Positions 1 through 6,252 of a DNA stretch of 7,760 nt are shown here, piece by piece; the first letter of the stretch is position 1, and every line of letters starts with the position of its first letter. A model generated the notes under the pieces. That model did not search any database. It was not told where the DNA came from and worked only from the letters and a program-made list of their open reading frames with translations. The position numbers were made by a program, and so were the translations under genes. The stretch is from JABWCK01 sp043822385 (lineage in GTDB: Archaea > Micrarchaeota > Micrarchaeia > Norongarragalinales > Norongarragalinaceae), in the NCBI GenBank assembly GCA_043822385.1, contig JBDRBT010000016.1, positions 1-7,760 of the forward strand, read 5' to 3'.

Positions 1-271
1 TGAAATGAAGTTTTTGGGAATGAGTGTGTCGGATATTGAGCATTACGACTTGAAGGCAGTAACGATTCGAGCTAAGGATGTTGACATTAAGCGCGCGCAG
101 GAAATGCTTGCTTACGATTGGTTTAAGTATCCTGCTTGGCAGAAGGAAATTAACAAGTTTTTGGATAAGAAGATTAAAGCGGAAATTCAGGCTTTGTCGA
201 GCAAGAACTTGCAGTACATTAGCAAGACGTACTTGCCGGAAAAAATCAATACCGCAGACTTCCTACCGTGA
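1..271 (+). CDS. top6A: DNA topoisomerase VI subunit A, C-terminal part (5' truncated by window edge)
   Basis: This is the tail of the catalytic A subunit of type IIB topoisomerase (Spo11 homologue), which with subunit B makes ATP-dependent double-strand passages that relax and decatenate archaeal DNA. The frame is open to the left edge: the codon before the first visible Met is GAA, so that Met is internal and about 89 residues remain. Recognition rests on the family-typical ending: a FLGM-x-VSDIE segment, then a DWFKYPAWQKEI block, a KIKAEIQALSSKNLQY block and a closing TYLPEKI. The catalytic Tyr and the Toprim acidic residues lie upstream, outside the window. The next gene starts 6 nt after the stop, so cotranscription is likely. 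Family assignment is from remembered family patterns, not a search. Confidence 0.88.
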   Translation, partial: EMKFLGMSVSDIEHYDLKAVTIRAKDVDIKRAQEMLAYDWFKYPAWQKEINKFLDKKIKAEIQALSSKNLQYISKTYLPEKINTADFLP

Positions 272-272
272 T
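268..272 (+). promoter_or_regulatory. Shine-Dalgarno site of the PPC-domain gene
   Basis: GTGAT matches the 3' half of the archaeal SD consensus AGGAGGTGAT and lies 5 nt before ATG 278. It overlaps the TGA stop of the upstream gene, so a terminating ribosome would sit on it. Confidence 0.5.
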
Positions 273-277
273 TTGAA

Positions 278-688
278 ATGAAGTATAGAAAAGAAGGCGA
301 CAAGTGGATTATTGTTTTAGATTTGAATGAGGAAGTAGTTTCTACTTTAAATTCTTTCTTTAAGGAAAACAACATTAAAGGCGGGTTCATTCAAGGAATT
401 GGTGCGTTAAAAGACGTTGATTTGTGGGTGTATAATTTTAAGGAAAAAAAGTTTGATTCTAAACAGTTTAGTGAAGAATTCGAGTTGTTGAGTTTCTTGG
501 GGAATGTTACTGAAACGGGTTTGCATGCTCACGTTTCATTAGGCAGGCATGATTACAGCGTGGTTGGTGGTCATTTGGCTTCAGCTCTAGTGGCTTACAC
601 GATGGAGTTAGTTTTGTTTGAAACAAGCGAAATCAAGAGAAAGTTAACGAAGACGGATGTTTTCGAAGCAAAAATAATTGTTTTGTAG
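278..688 (+). CDS. PPC/DUF296 domain protein (putative DNA-binding)
   Basis: A 136-aa single-domain protein of the PPC (plants and prokaryotes conserved, DUF296) family. Members form trimers and some bind DNA through AT-hook fusions in plants; the role of stand-alone prokaryotic members is largely unknown. The signature is visible: a Gly-rich strand FIQGIGAL at about residues 37-44, the metal-type motif GLHAHVSLG at 81-89 with H83 and H85, and GGHL at 97-100 with H99. These three His match the metal-site pattern of the family. Length fits a complete stand-alone domain. The start is ATG with GTGAT (268-272) overlapping the stop of the upstream top6A-like gene and a 5-nt spacer, which indicates translational coupling. 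No AT-hook or membrane segment is seen. Confidence 0.87.
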   Translation: MKYRKEGDKWIIVLDLNEEVVSTLNSFFKENNIKGGFIQGIGALKDVDLWVYNFKEKKFDSKQFSEEFELLSFLGNVTETGLHAHVSLGRHDYSVVGGHLASALVAYTMELVLFETSEIKRKLTKTDVFEAKIIVL

Positions 689-700
689 ACACTGCATAAA

Positions 701-711
701 CGCTTAATAAA
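701..711 (+). promoter_or_regulatory. Putative TATA box of the tRNA-Asn gene
   Basis: CGCTTAATAAA contains a TATA-like TTAATAAA (704-711) that ends 28 nt before the mature tRNA 5' end. This is the usual distance for TBP/TFB-driven archaeal tRNA promoters with a very short leader. It lies just after the PPC-domain gene stop, so the tRNA can be transcribed independently. Inference from position and base composition. Confidence 0.5.
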
Positions 712-738
712 CTAGAGATTAAGTATTATTTTCTAAAT

Positions 739-812
739 GCCCTGGTAGCTCAGCTGGTTAGAGCGGCTGACTGTTAATCAGCAGGCCACAGGTTCAAATC
801 CTGTCCAGGGCG
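739..812 (+). tRNA. tRNA-Asn (anticodon GUU)
   Basis: A full cloverleaf can be drawn. The acceptor stem GCCCTGG (739-745) pairs with CCAGGGC (805-811), with discriminator G at 812. The D stem is GCTC/GAGC (748-751/761-764). The anticodon stem GCTGA/TCAGC (766-770/778-782) encloses loop CTGTTAA with GTT at 773-775. A 5-nt variable loop is followed by T stem ACAGG/CCTGT (788-792/800-804) with loop TTCAAAT. All stems pair fully. There is no intron, and the 3' CCA is not encoded (CTCC follows), so it must be added by a nucleotidyltransferase. GUU reads both AAU and AAC Asn codons. Confidence 0.97.
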
Positions 813-814
813 CT

Positions 815-839
815 CCTTTTAAAAGTCACATCCTCTTTT
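815..839 (+). terminator. T-rich terminator candidate after tRNA-Asn
   Basis: Two short pyrimidine tracts ending in four T (817-820 and 836-839) follow the tRNA 3' end. Archaeal RNA polymerase terminates at oligo-T on the non-template strand without a strong hairpin. The tracts are short, so this is a weak call. Confidence 0.35.
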
Positions 840-909
840 ACAAAGACAATGGAAAAAGCGCGAATCAGTTTAATTTAAAACTCACTCTTTCTTACTACTT
901 TTGGAAATG

Positions 910-976
910 AAAAAAAGACAGGTTATTGCGTTTGTACGTATCTAGAAAAAATTGAAGAAGAAAAGGGAAAAGGGCG
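910..976 (-). terminator. Oligo-T terminator region of the lipoprotein gene
   Basis: Read on the minus strand, the region just past the lipoprotein stop is pyrimidine-rich. It carries runs of three to four T next to C tracts, then T6 (plus-strand A run 946-951) and T7 (plus-strand A run 910-916). Serial T tracts without a clear hairpin are the expected form of an archaeal terminator. Confidence 0.4.
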
Positions 977-977
977 T

Positions 978-1742
978 TTATTGTATTAGTCCGGTGCACC
1001 GGTAATTGATTTCAGTGCTTAAGTTAGCGTTTACTACGCAAGCCGGAGAACAACCCGGGTAGTGATTGGTTGCGTCAGTCAAGTCAAACCAGTACGTTTC
1101 GGAGTTCTCGTTGTACATTGAGTAAACTGGGTTAGTTAAGTAATCGTTCACGCAAGACTGTGCTGCCTCAATTACTTCTATTGACGGTTGGCTCGTTAAC
1201 ATGCATTTTCCTGCCGCGTTAGGGTAATAACCTTCGAGAACGCATTCATACCCGTTAAGGCACTGGAACCCGCCAAAGCCACCACACATTGTTTCGCTTG
1301 TCTTGAATTCAACGAGTTTTTCTCCGTTCAAGTTCACGATGTAGTCTTCTATTGCTTCGTTTATTCCTCCGTTTAGGGTTAGTGTAGCTAAACCAATGCA
1401 TTCAATACAATAATCAGCGTTAGGTGCGGAATTAATGTTTAAAACTAGTTTTTCCGGGTATGATTCTAGTAATTGACTTGACTCTAAGTAGTAATCGTAG
1501 CAAAGCGTGTGTGTTTGAGCGAAAGCAATTATTTCGAAAGAGTTTTGAGTAAACTTAATGAAGGATTCTTTTCCTTCTGCTTCGCCGCATGAAGAATTTA
1601 CTTCTAAGATAACATCAGGACTTGGCGTGGGGGTTACGGATGGAGTTGCGGTAGGGAGCGAAGTAGGAGTTGGAACTGGAGGGGTTTGCGTGCATCCAGC
1701 AAAAACTAAAGCAATTAAAACTAACGCAATTAACTTCTTCAT
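978..1742 (-). CDS. Surface lipoprotein with Pro/Thr stalk and Cys-rich motif, function unknown
   Basis: A 254-aa exported protein. Residues 1-17 form a lipoprotein signal: two Lys, a hydrophobic core and lipobox F-A-G-C with C17 as the probable lipidated residue. Residues 20-42 are a Pro/Thr/Ser stalk, probably extended and possibly O-glycosylated. The mature part has about twelve more Cys (52, 81, 112, 115, 153, 161, 167, 180, 197, 231, 235, 249), suggesting disulfides outside the cell. Residues 152-180 contain a CGGFGGFQC-x5-C pattern ending in AAGKC; it resembles a short Cys motif seen in many secreted prokaryotic proteins (CGG-x4-QCP-x-GY-x-C), whose role is not known to me. Residues 186-254 form a further Cys-containing segment. 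NSS and NLS sequons are present. No enzyme motif is recognised. The start is ATG 1742 with SD AGGTGA 9 nt upstream. Confidence 0.82.
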   Translation of the reverse strand: MKKLIALVLIALVFAGCTQTPPVPTPTSLPTATPSVTPTPSPDVILEVNSSCGEAEGKESFIKFTQNSFEIIAFAQTHTLCYDYYLESSQLLESYPEKLVLNINSAPNADYCIECIGLATLTLNGGINEAIEDYIVNLNGEKLVEFKTSETMCGGFGGFQCLNGYECVLEGYYPNAAGKCMLTSQPSIEVIEAAQSCVNDYLTNPVYSMYNENSETYWFDLTDATNHYPGCSPACVVNANLSTEINYRCTGLIQ

Positions 1743-1751
1743 TTTGAAAAA

Positions 1752-1757
1752 TCACCT
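1752..1757 (-). promoter_or_regulatory. Shine-Dalgarno site of the lipoprotein gene
   Basis: Minus-strand AGGTGA (extending to AGGTGAT) is complementary to the 16S rRNA 3' end and lies 9 nt before ATG 1742. It fixes this start, which also gives an intact lipoprotein signal. Confidence 0.6.
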
Positions 1758-1779
1758 ATTAACTACAACGAAGCAAGGT

Positions 1780-1791
1780 CTTAAAAATAGT
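1780..1791 (-). promoter_or_regulatory. Putative TATA box of the lipoprotein gene
   Basis: Minus-strand CTATTTTTAAG lies about 40 bp upstream of the lipoprotein start. Transcription would begin near 1758, giving a short leader that just contains the SD. The T5 run in it could also help terminate the upstream minus-strand operon. Inference from spacing. Confidence 0.4.
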
Positions 1792-1801
1792 ATTTTTTTA
1801 T

Positions 1802-2098
1802 TCAAGAAAGTTTTTTGAATAATTCGTTTGACTTCCGTTGGTAGTAAATAGTGTGTTCGTGAGGGCCGCCTACGTGTTCTCTCCAAGTAGGGTCTCTAAT
1901 TTCATATTCGCGTAAAAGTATGATGAGTCTTTTCTTTTTTTCAGATAATTGGCGTAAGTTCAGTTCTCTTGTTTGTTTTTCTTGAGTACTCTTAATTTGT
2001 GCGGTATAATTACCAATCGCAGTCTCTGCTTCGTGAGCCTGAAACGGACTTATTATCCCTTTATTTCGATTATCCTTAATTCTACCTCGTTTACTCAT
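1802..2098 (-). CDS. Small basic protein of unknown function
   Basis: A 98-aa protein rich in Lys, Arg, Glu and Gln; I do not recognise the family. The N-terminus (SKRGRIKDNRNKG) is strongly basic and probably disordered. The middle, roughly residues 22-65, is Ala/Glu/Gln/Lys/Leu-rich and predicted by eye to be helical, possibly a coiled coil. The tail has DPTWREHVGGPHEHTIYY and ends in a basic helix. There is no signal peptide, membrane segment or Cys, so it is probably cytoplasmic and could bind nucleic acid (inference). It follows the AlkD-like gene by about a dozen nucleotides and should share its transcript. I chose ATG 2098 because GTGAT lies 4 nt upstream; an in-frame GTG at 2107 would add three residues but would destroy that SD role. 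Confidence 0.68.
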   Translation of the reverse strand: MSKRGRIKDNRNKGIISPFQAHEAETAIGNYTAQIKSTQEKQTRELNLRQLSEKKKRLIILLREYEIRDPTWREHVGGPHEHTIYYQRKSNELFKKLS

Positions 2099-2110
2099 CT
2101 TAATCACATT

Positions 2111-2833
2111 TTATAATTGAACGTACTTATTCATTGCTTTTTTTCTTGTTTCGGAAGACATTAATTCGATTGCGTAACGCAAGGCAGTTCGTGGCATTCT
2201 AGCTTTATTCTTCATTACGTAATTGAATACTTCGCATTCATGCTTTCTGCTTTCTTCTTTTAACAACCAACCGTAACCCTTTTGCACCAAGTCCTCTTCA
2301 TCCAACAAAAGCAAATCGCTTATTTCAAACGCTTCGCGTAAAAACAATCCTTTCTTGGCGGGAATGATTAATGACACTGCTGCAGCCCTGCGGACCCACA
2401 AGTTCTTTGATTTCGCCCATTTTTTTAATTCAACAACAAGCTTTGGGTATTTTTCTATTAATTCACCTACAGAGTGGTTGCAGAAGGTATCGCACTTAGC
2501 CCAATTGTTCACGTAAGCGTTAATCCATTTCTCGAATGTTTTCAAGTCGTTTTCCTCGAATTCTTTAGCGAACCGCGGCACCCAATTGCATGCAATGAAT
2601 GCTTCCTCGCAGTAATCTGAAGCGAACAATTCTTCACATAACTCGAAGACTTTATTTTTTCCTAAGAGTTTTGCTTTCGGCCAGTATTCTCGAGCGATTT
2701 TGTTTACTACCGCGTTTTTCATGCCGTAGCAAGTTATTTTTTCTTTAAAGAATTTTTTAGAACTAGCCTTGATTTTAGGGTCAGCATTTTTATTTAATTC
2801 GCTTCTTATTTCCAAAAGGATTTGGGAAGTCAT
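2111..2833 (-). CDS. DNA alkylation repair protein, AlkD-like (HEAT-repeat DNA glycosylase)
   Basis: A 240-aa all-helical protein of the AlkD family, whose Bacillus members excise positively charged N3- and N7-alkylated purines without base flipping. Length and helix pattern fit the family. The active-site set described for Bacillus cereus AlkD (Trp109, Asp113, Arg148, Trp187) has counterparts here: W111 and D115 in NNWAKCDTFCNHSVG, the Arg pair 148-149 in LWVRRAAAVSL, and W189 in KGYGWLLKEESRK. The catalytic and DNA-backbone residues therefore look intact, and activity is plausible. Many AlkD-like proteins have no tested substrate, so specificity is open. ATG 2833 has no SD; an AT box 27 bp upstream suggests a leaderless transcript. 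The small basic gene follows in the same operon. Confidence 0.87.
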   Translation of the reverse strand: MTSQILLEIRSELNKNADPKIKASSKKFFKEKITCYGMKNAVVNKIAREYWPKAKLLGKNKVFELCEELFASDYCEEAFIACNWVPRFAKEFEENDLKTFEKWINAYVNNWAKCDTFCNHSVGELIEKYPKLVVELKKWAKSKNLWVRRAAAVSLIIPAKKGLFLREAFEISDLLLLDEEDLVQKGYGWLLKEESRKHECEVFNYVMKNKARMPRTALRYAIELMSSETRKKAMNKYVQL

Positions 2834-2854
2834 TGAATAAGTAGAATGGACTTA

Positions 2855-2865
2855 GTTTTAAATTC
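2855..2865. promoter_or_regulatory. Shared divergent TATA-like box
   Basis: GTTTTAAATTC is close to symmetrical and reads as TTTTAAAT on plus and ATTTAAAA on minus. Its centre (about 2860) is 27 bp from ATG 2833 on the minus strand and 27 bp from GTG 2887 on the plus strand. That is the archaeal TATA-to-start-site distance, so both transcripts could be leaderless and initiated from one TBP site. Inference; no transcript data. Confidence 0.45.
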
Positions 2866-2884
2866 TCGTTGTGTTACTTAATTC

Positions 2885-2889
2885 AGGTG
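2885..2889 (+). promoter_or_regulatory. Possible SD inside the proposed start of the large exported protein
   Basis: AGGTG overlaps GTG 2887 and lies 6 nt before TTG 2896. If used as an SD, translation would start at TTG 2896 (MRRFFLLL...), which also gives a clean signal peptide. The leaderless GTG and the SD-led TTG cannot be separated by sequence alone. Confidence 0.35.
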
Positions 2890-5800
2890 GGTTTGTTGAG
2901 GCGCTTTTTCTTATTATTGGTATTGTGTTCGGTTTTCGTTAGCTCAACTCAATTGTGTTACTTTAAGGGTCCCGAATTATCGCAAGACTTGCTTCAATTA
3001 ACTGACTTTTCGGTTTCAGGAAACGAGAAACTCGTTGAGGGAGATTTTATCGACGTTAGTTTTTCACTCAAGAATTTAGGGCAAACGCCAATTACCTTCG
3101 CGGATAAAGGAGTTTTTGTTGCTGCACGCGATTCAAAGCAGGGAGACGCGTCTTTTGGTTTCACTTCGCAAGGAAAAACAATAAAGCCAAGTGAAACGGT
3201 TTTGCTTCAAGCCAGCAGGAAACTTGATTCGCAAGGCGCATGGAGTTTCTGGCCTTCTTATGAAATTATTTTTGCTAAAGGAACTATGTTAGGGCCGGAT
3301 TACTGGCATGCTTGCACTCTCGAAGTAATAAAGGAAGCTCCTACCGCGACTCCAACGCCTACTGCAACGCCTTCGCCGTCTATTTTTTCTGTGCCTACCC
3401 CCACTCCAGTGTTTACTGGTTGTTTTGATTCAGTGCGCGGTAGAATAGAGGATTTTCGTGGTGACTCGCGCACGGTTGGTATTCAATTGTGCAAAGCATT
3501 GAGACTAAGTCCTGGAGGAGAAAGTCGTTCTGCGTCGAGTTTTATTGTTGGCGGCAGCGGTGGAATTAGAGATGGTTTAGGTAATACCCTAGCTGGAATG
3601 GGGGTTGTAACGCCAGTTAACTTTATTACTAGCCGTTCTTTGCCGTTGATTGAAAGCGTTCTTCCCTTCAGTGAACTCAACTGGGTTTGCGACCCTTCTT
3701 TTTCACCTCGTTACGCTAACTTGTCTTCACACAACACTTTCGAATTCAACAACTTATGCCCAAACACTTACAAAGTCTCTGTTTACTACAAACCGTTCAG
3801 TGATGAATGCAGGTGGGTAGGCACTTTTGCAGATGAAGCTGGAGAAAACAGTGGCCCGCGAATAATTAATTCAAGCAATGCTAGCAACGTTGTTTTCTTT
3901 TTCAGGCCGCTTGAAACTACTCCCCCTGAAATAAAGTTTGAGTTTGATCCAGCGTATCCTAACATGAGTGACGGCTTCAGGCTTTCAACGAATGCTTCTG
4001 ACGAGAACGGGATTCAAAAAATAAAAATGCAGGTATTGATTGACAAGACTAATAGAGTTAAGACGCACTGCAGGATGGAAGACGTACAGTATGAACACGG
4101 CGGGCCAATAGAACGAGTTGAAGTATGTGATTACGCGGATTATCCAGAATACGAGTTTCTTTCAAATTCTTGCAGTCGAACTAATTTTTGTTCAGTAATT
4201 GAAGCAAGTAATCCTAATGCTACTAGAGGCAGTCACGCGGAGGGAGTAACGAATTACGCGATTACGGTTAATGCTAGTGTTTGCGATGGAGCTGGCAACA
4301 AGCGGTTCCTTGAACAGTATTTTGATTCATTGCCAACGCCTTATTCAACCCCGATTTTTGAAAGCAAGCAACCTGAATTAGAAGTCTGGATTAATCCTGA
4401 AACCAGGTTGAATGCTTGGAGGGAGGAAGCTTACCGACAAAACGAGATTTTCCTTGTTCCGGATACTGACTGGAGGGCGGTATTGCAAGTGCTTCCGGTA
4501 ACTATTTGGCCTGATAGTGGTTCTCAGTACGGTTCTACTACTGAAAAAAAATATCCCTTAATAGTTTTTCATCAAGAAGAAAACGGCGCTTTTGATTTGG
4601 ATGCCGCGATTAATTTCATTAAGCGTTTTGCTCCGCGCCAAGTAAAGCACGTTACAGTATTTCTTCCAACTAATTTAGCTACCAATCCTAATTTTGACGA
4701 CGTGGTTTGGACGCAGATTGCTTCCAACGGGATTCTAGAAAACCCAGCTCCAGACACGATGCAAAGAATTGAAGTGAATCCGAATGCTAAAGTACGCTTC
4801 TTTTACTTCGACCCTCACAATGCTACTCCGGTTTACGATTTCTTTTTTGAAATAAAAAACAGGGTTTTAGTTAGTCCAAATACTTACGAGAGTGCGTTAA
4901 AGAATTCAGTTCTTGCTGCTTACTATCACTTGCCTTTGTATTTAGTGAATGATTTTTCTTTTGACGATATTCGCGGAAAAAATGTTACTGCTGTTGACGT
5001 TAGTGCTGGAGTGGAAGCGGTACTCAAGTCGTACGCGAAGCAAGTGAATGAAGGCGCTAGTAGTGTTAGCGAATTGCAGAGTGGTTTCGATTCTGTTTCT
5101 GAAGGTAAAACTATTCTAGTTAATCCGCGTGACGTTAGGGACTGGCCTTCAATGCCTAGGCCTGAAATTTGGCCTGTTCACAATGGCGGTGCTTCAGTAA
5201 AATCTTTTGCTAGAATGTCTCTTGCAGCGCCTTATTTAGCTGTTGCCAGGCGCGAAAAATTGTTGTTTTATGCTGACGAACCGTTTACGCAAAATGATGG
5301 TGCTTGCGATTCTACGGTTCACACCGCGTTGCATAATAAGGTAACGAGGGATATAGCCGCGATATCACCTAGTTTGAGTGGGGGGGCTTTAACCATCGTT
5401 GCTGATCCAAGGTTTATTGTTGATTCTTATTATTCTTCTTGTTATGATGGACAACAAATGCGTATTCAAGTTGACCGCGAGTATAATCCGGATGGCGTGG
5501 TGGGAAGAATTTACGGGATTACGGTTACTGACGCTAGTGCTTACGTTGCTAGGTCTGTATTCATTAGTTACAGTAGCTTGTTTGAATATACCGGCGGGGA
5601 TTCGTGGGGTTCTTATTATTCAATGCCTGCAATGTTGATAACGCACAGTATTATGGAGGATATTGTGAGTGCTCGGAATATTCGCGGGTGTTGTGGTTTT
5701 GATTGGGAGTGTCACGCACCTAGTGGTGAGGGTTGTGATACGAACATTAGTCCGCCTTCGAGTAATTACTTGGAAAAGATTTTCATTACTTATTTAGACC

Positions 5801-6252
5801 ATGGTAGTTATGACGCGTGGCATAACACTATTGGCGGAACTGGCTTGCCTTGCGGGCTTAATTCACCGGTTGTTTTTGGCGATGCTTGCTTGACTAATAA
5901 TTTCTGGAGCGGAAGCCAGTACACTATGGGTGCTTGGTGGATTCGAAAGGGTGCTTCAGCGTATTTTGGTGCGGTTGGCGTTACTATGTCTTACGATTGT
6001 GGTGGTTTTGGTTCTTACACTAGTGAGGCGGAACGATTCACGAATTACTGGCGGCGGGGTAGTACTACTTTAGGTATTTTGAATCGAGACTTGGATTCGT
6101 GTTCAGAACATTGTTGGACTGGCACGGATGATTGCGACGGTCGCGATAGTTACTTGATGCTTGGTGACCCGTTGTATAGAATTCCGGATACTAGTTCTGT
6201 TGAAGTGCATTACCCGACTGAAGAAGGAGGTTACGATTGTGGTTTCTGCTAA
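2887..6252 (+). CDS. Large exported multidomain protein with C-terminal gingipain-like (peptidase C25/caspase-fold) region
   Basis: About 1,121 aa, numbered from GTG 2887. A Sec-type signal peptide (RRFFLLLVLCSVFV, about residues 5-18) leads into a beta-sandwich domain (about 30-148). A Pro/Thr/Ser linker follows (151-178), then a Cys-containing region ending in a carboxypeptidase-regulatory-like NNLCPNTYKVSVYY strand, and an Ig-like domain (346-482) closing with DGAGNK. The C-terminal 600 residues resemble clan CD peptidase C25. They show a VVGRIYGITVTDASAYVAR block (GRI 873-875), a Tyr-Leu-Asp-His-Gly-Ser motif with H972, a GDACLTNN motif with C1001, and LGDP at 1092-1095. The 29-residue His-to-Cys spacing is close to that of gingipains. 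About ten N-glycosylation sequons and many Cys support an extracellular site. No C-terminal anchor is present. Cleavage specificity cannot be read. Alternative starts: TTG 2869, or TTG 2896 with AGGTG 6 nt upstream. Confidence 0.8.
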   Translation: MGLLRRFFLLLVLCSVFVSSTQLCYFKGPELSQDLLQLTDFSVSGNEKLVEGDFIDVSFSLKNLGQTPITFADKGVFVAARDSKQGDASFGFTSQGKTIKPSETVLLQASRKLDSQGAWSFWPSYEIIFAKGTMLGPDYWHACTLEVIKEAPTATPTPTATPSPSIFSVPTPTPVFTGCFDSVRGRIEDFRGDSRTVGIQLCKALRLSPGGESRSASSFIVGGSGGIRDGLGNTLAGMGVVTPVNFITSRSLPLIESVLPFSELNWVCDPSFSPRYANLSSHNTFEFNNLCPNTYKVSVYYKPFSDECRWVGTFADEAGENSGPRIINSSNASNVVFFFRPLETTPPEIKFEFDPAYPNMSDGFRLSTNASDENGIQKIKMQVLIDKTNRVKTHCRMEDVQYEHGGPIERVEVCDYADYPEYEFLSNSCSRTNFCSVIEASNPNATRGSHAEGVTNYAITVNASVCDGAGNKRFLEQYFDSLPTPYSTPIFESKQPELEVWINPETRLNAWREEAYRQNEIFLVPDTDWRAVLQVLPVTIWPDSGSQYGSTTEKKYPLIVFHQEENGAFDLDAAINFIKRFAPRQVKHVTVFLPTNLATNPNFDDVVWTQIASNGILENPAPDTMQRIEVNPNAKVRFFYFDPHNATPVYDFFFEIKNRVLVSPNTYESALKNSVLAAYYHLPLYLVNDFSFDDIRGKNVTAVDVSAGVEAVLKSYAKQVNEGASSVSELQSGFDSVSEGKTILVNPRDVRDWPSMPRPEIWPVHNGGASVKSFARMSLAAPYLAVARREKLLFYADEPFTQNDGACDSTVHTALHNKVTRDIAAISPSLSGGALTIVADPRFIVDSYYSSCYDGQQMRIQVDREYNPDGVVGRIYGITVTDASAYVARSVFISYSSLFEYTGGDSWGSYYSMPAMLITHSIMEDIVSARNIRGCCGFDWECHAPSGEGCDTNISPPSSNYLEKIFITYLDHGSYDAWHNTIGGTGLPCGLNSPVVFGDACLTNNFWSGSQYTMGAWWIRKGASAYFGAVGVTMSYDCGGFGSYTSEAERFTNYWRRGSTTLGILNRDLDSCSEHCWTGTDDCDGRDSYLMLGDPLYRIPDTSSVEVHYPTEEGGYDCGFC
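6226..6230 (+). promoter_or_regulatory. Strong Shine-Dalgarno site deciding the start of the membrane-anchored partner
   Basis: GGAGG within AAGGAGGTTA, inside the end of the protease-like gene, lies 8 nt before GTG 6239. It selects a start that directly exposes a signal peptide. Longer in-frame extensions upstream would bury it. Confidence 0.65.

Noticed and set aside
849..945. Two tiny plus-strand frames (849-878 and 907-945) between the tRNA and the lipoprotein gene
   Set aside because: They encode only 9 and 12 residues, have no SD, and lie in AT-rich sequence that also serves as the minus-strand terminator region.
739..1742. tRNA-Asn 3' end as an integration site for a mobile element covering the downstream genes
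   Set aside because: No second copy of the tRNA 3' end and no integrase or transposase is present in the window.
1558..1818. Open frame antisense to the lipoprotein signal and stalk region
   Set aside because: Its Gly/Val-rich protein is the mirror of the Pro/Thr codons of the real gene, and it crosses that gene's promoter region.
5399..5638. Hydrophobic open frame inside the large exported protein gene
   Set aside because: It lies wholly within a gene with clear domain motifs and has no SD; it looks membrane-like only because of frame-shifted T-rich codons.
6161..6238. Upstream extension of the membrane-anchored protein gene to ATG 6161
   Set aside because: It would bury the signal peptide and ignore the strong GGAGG site that points to GTG 6239; the extra residues are out-of-frame shadow of the protease-like gene.
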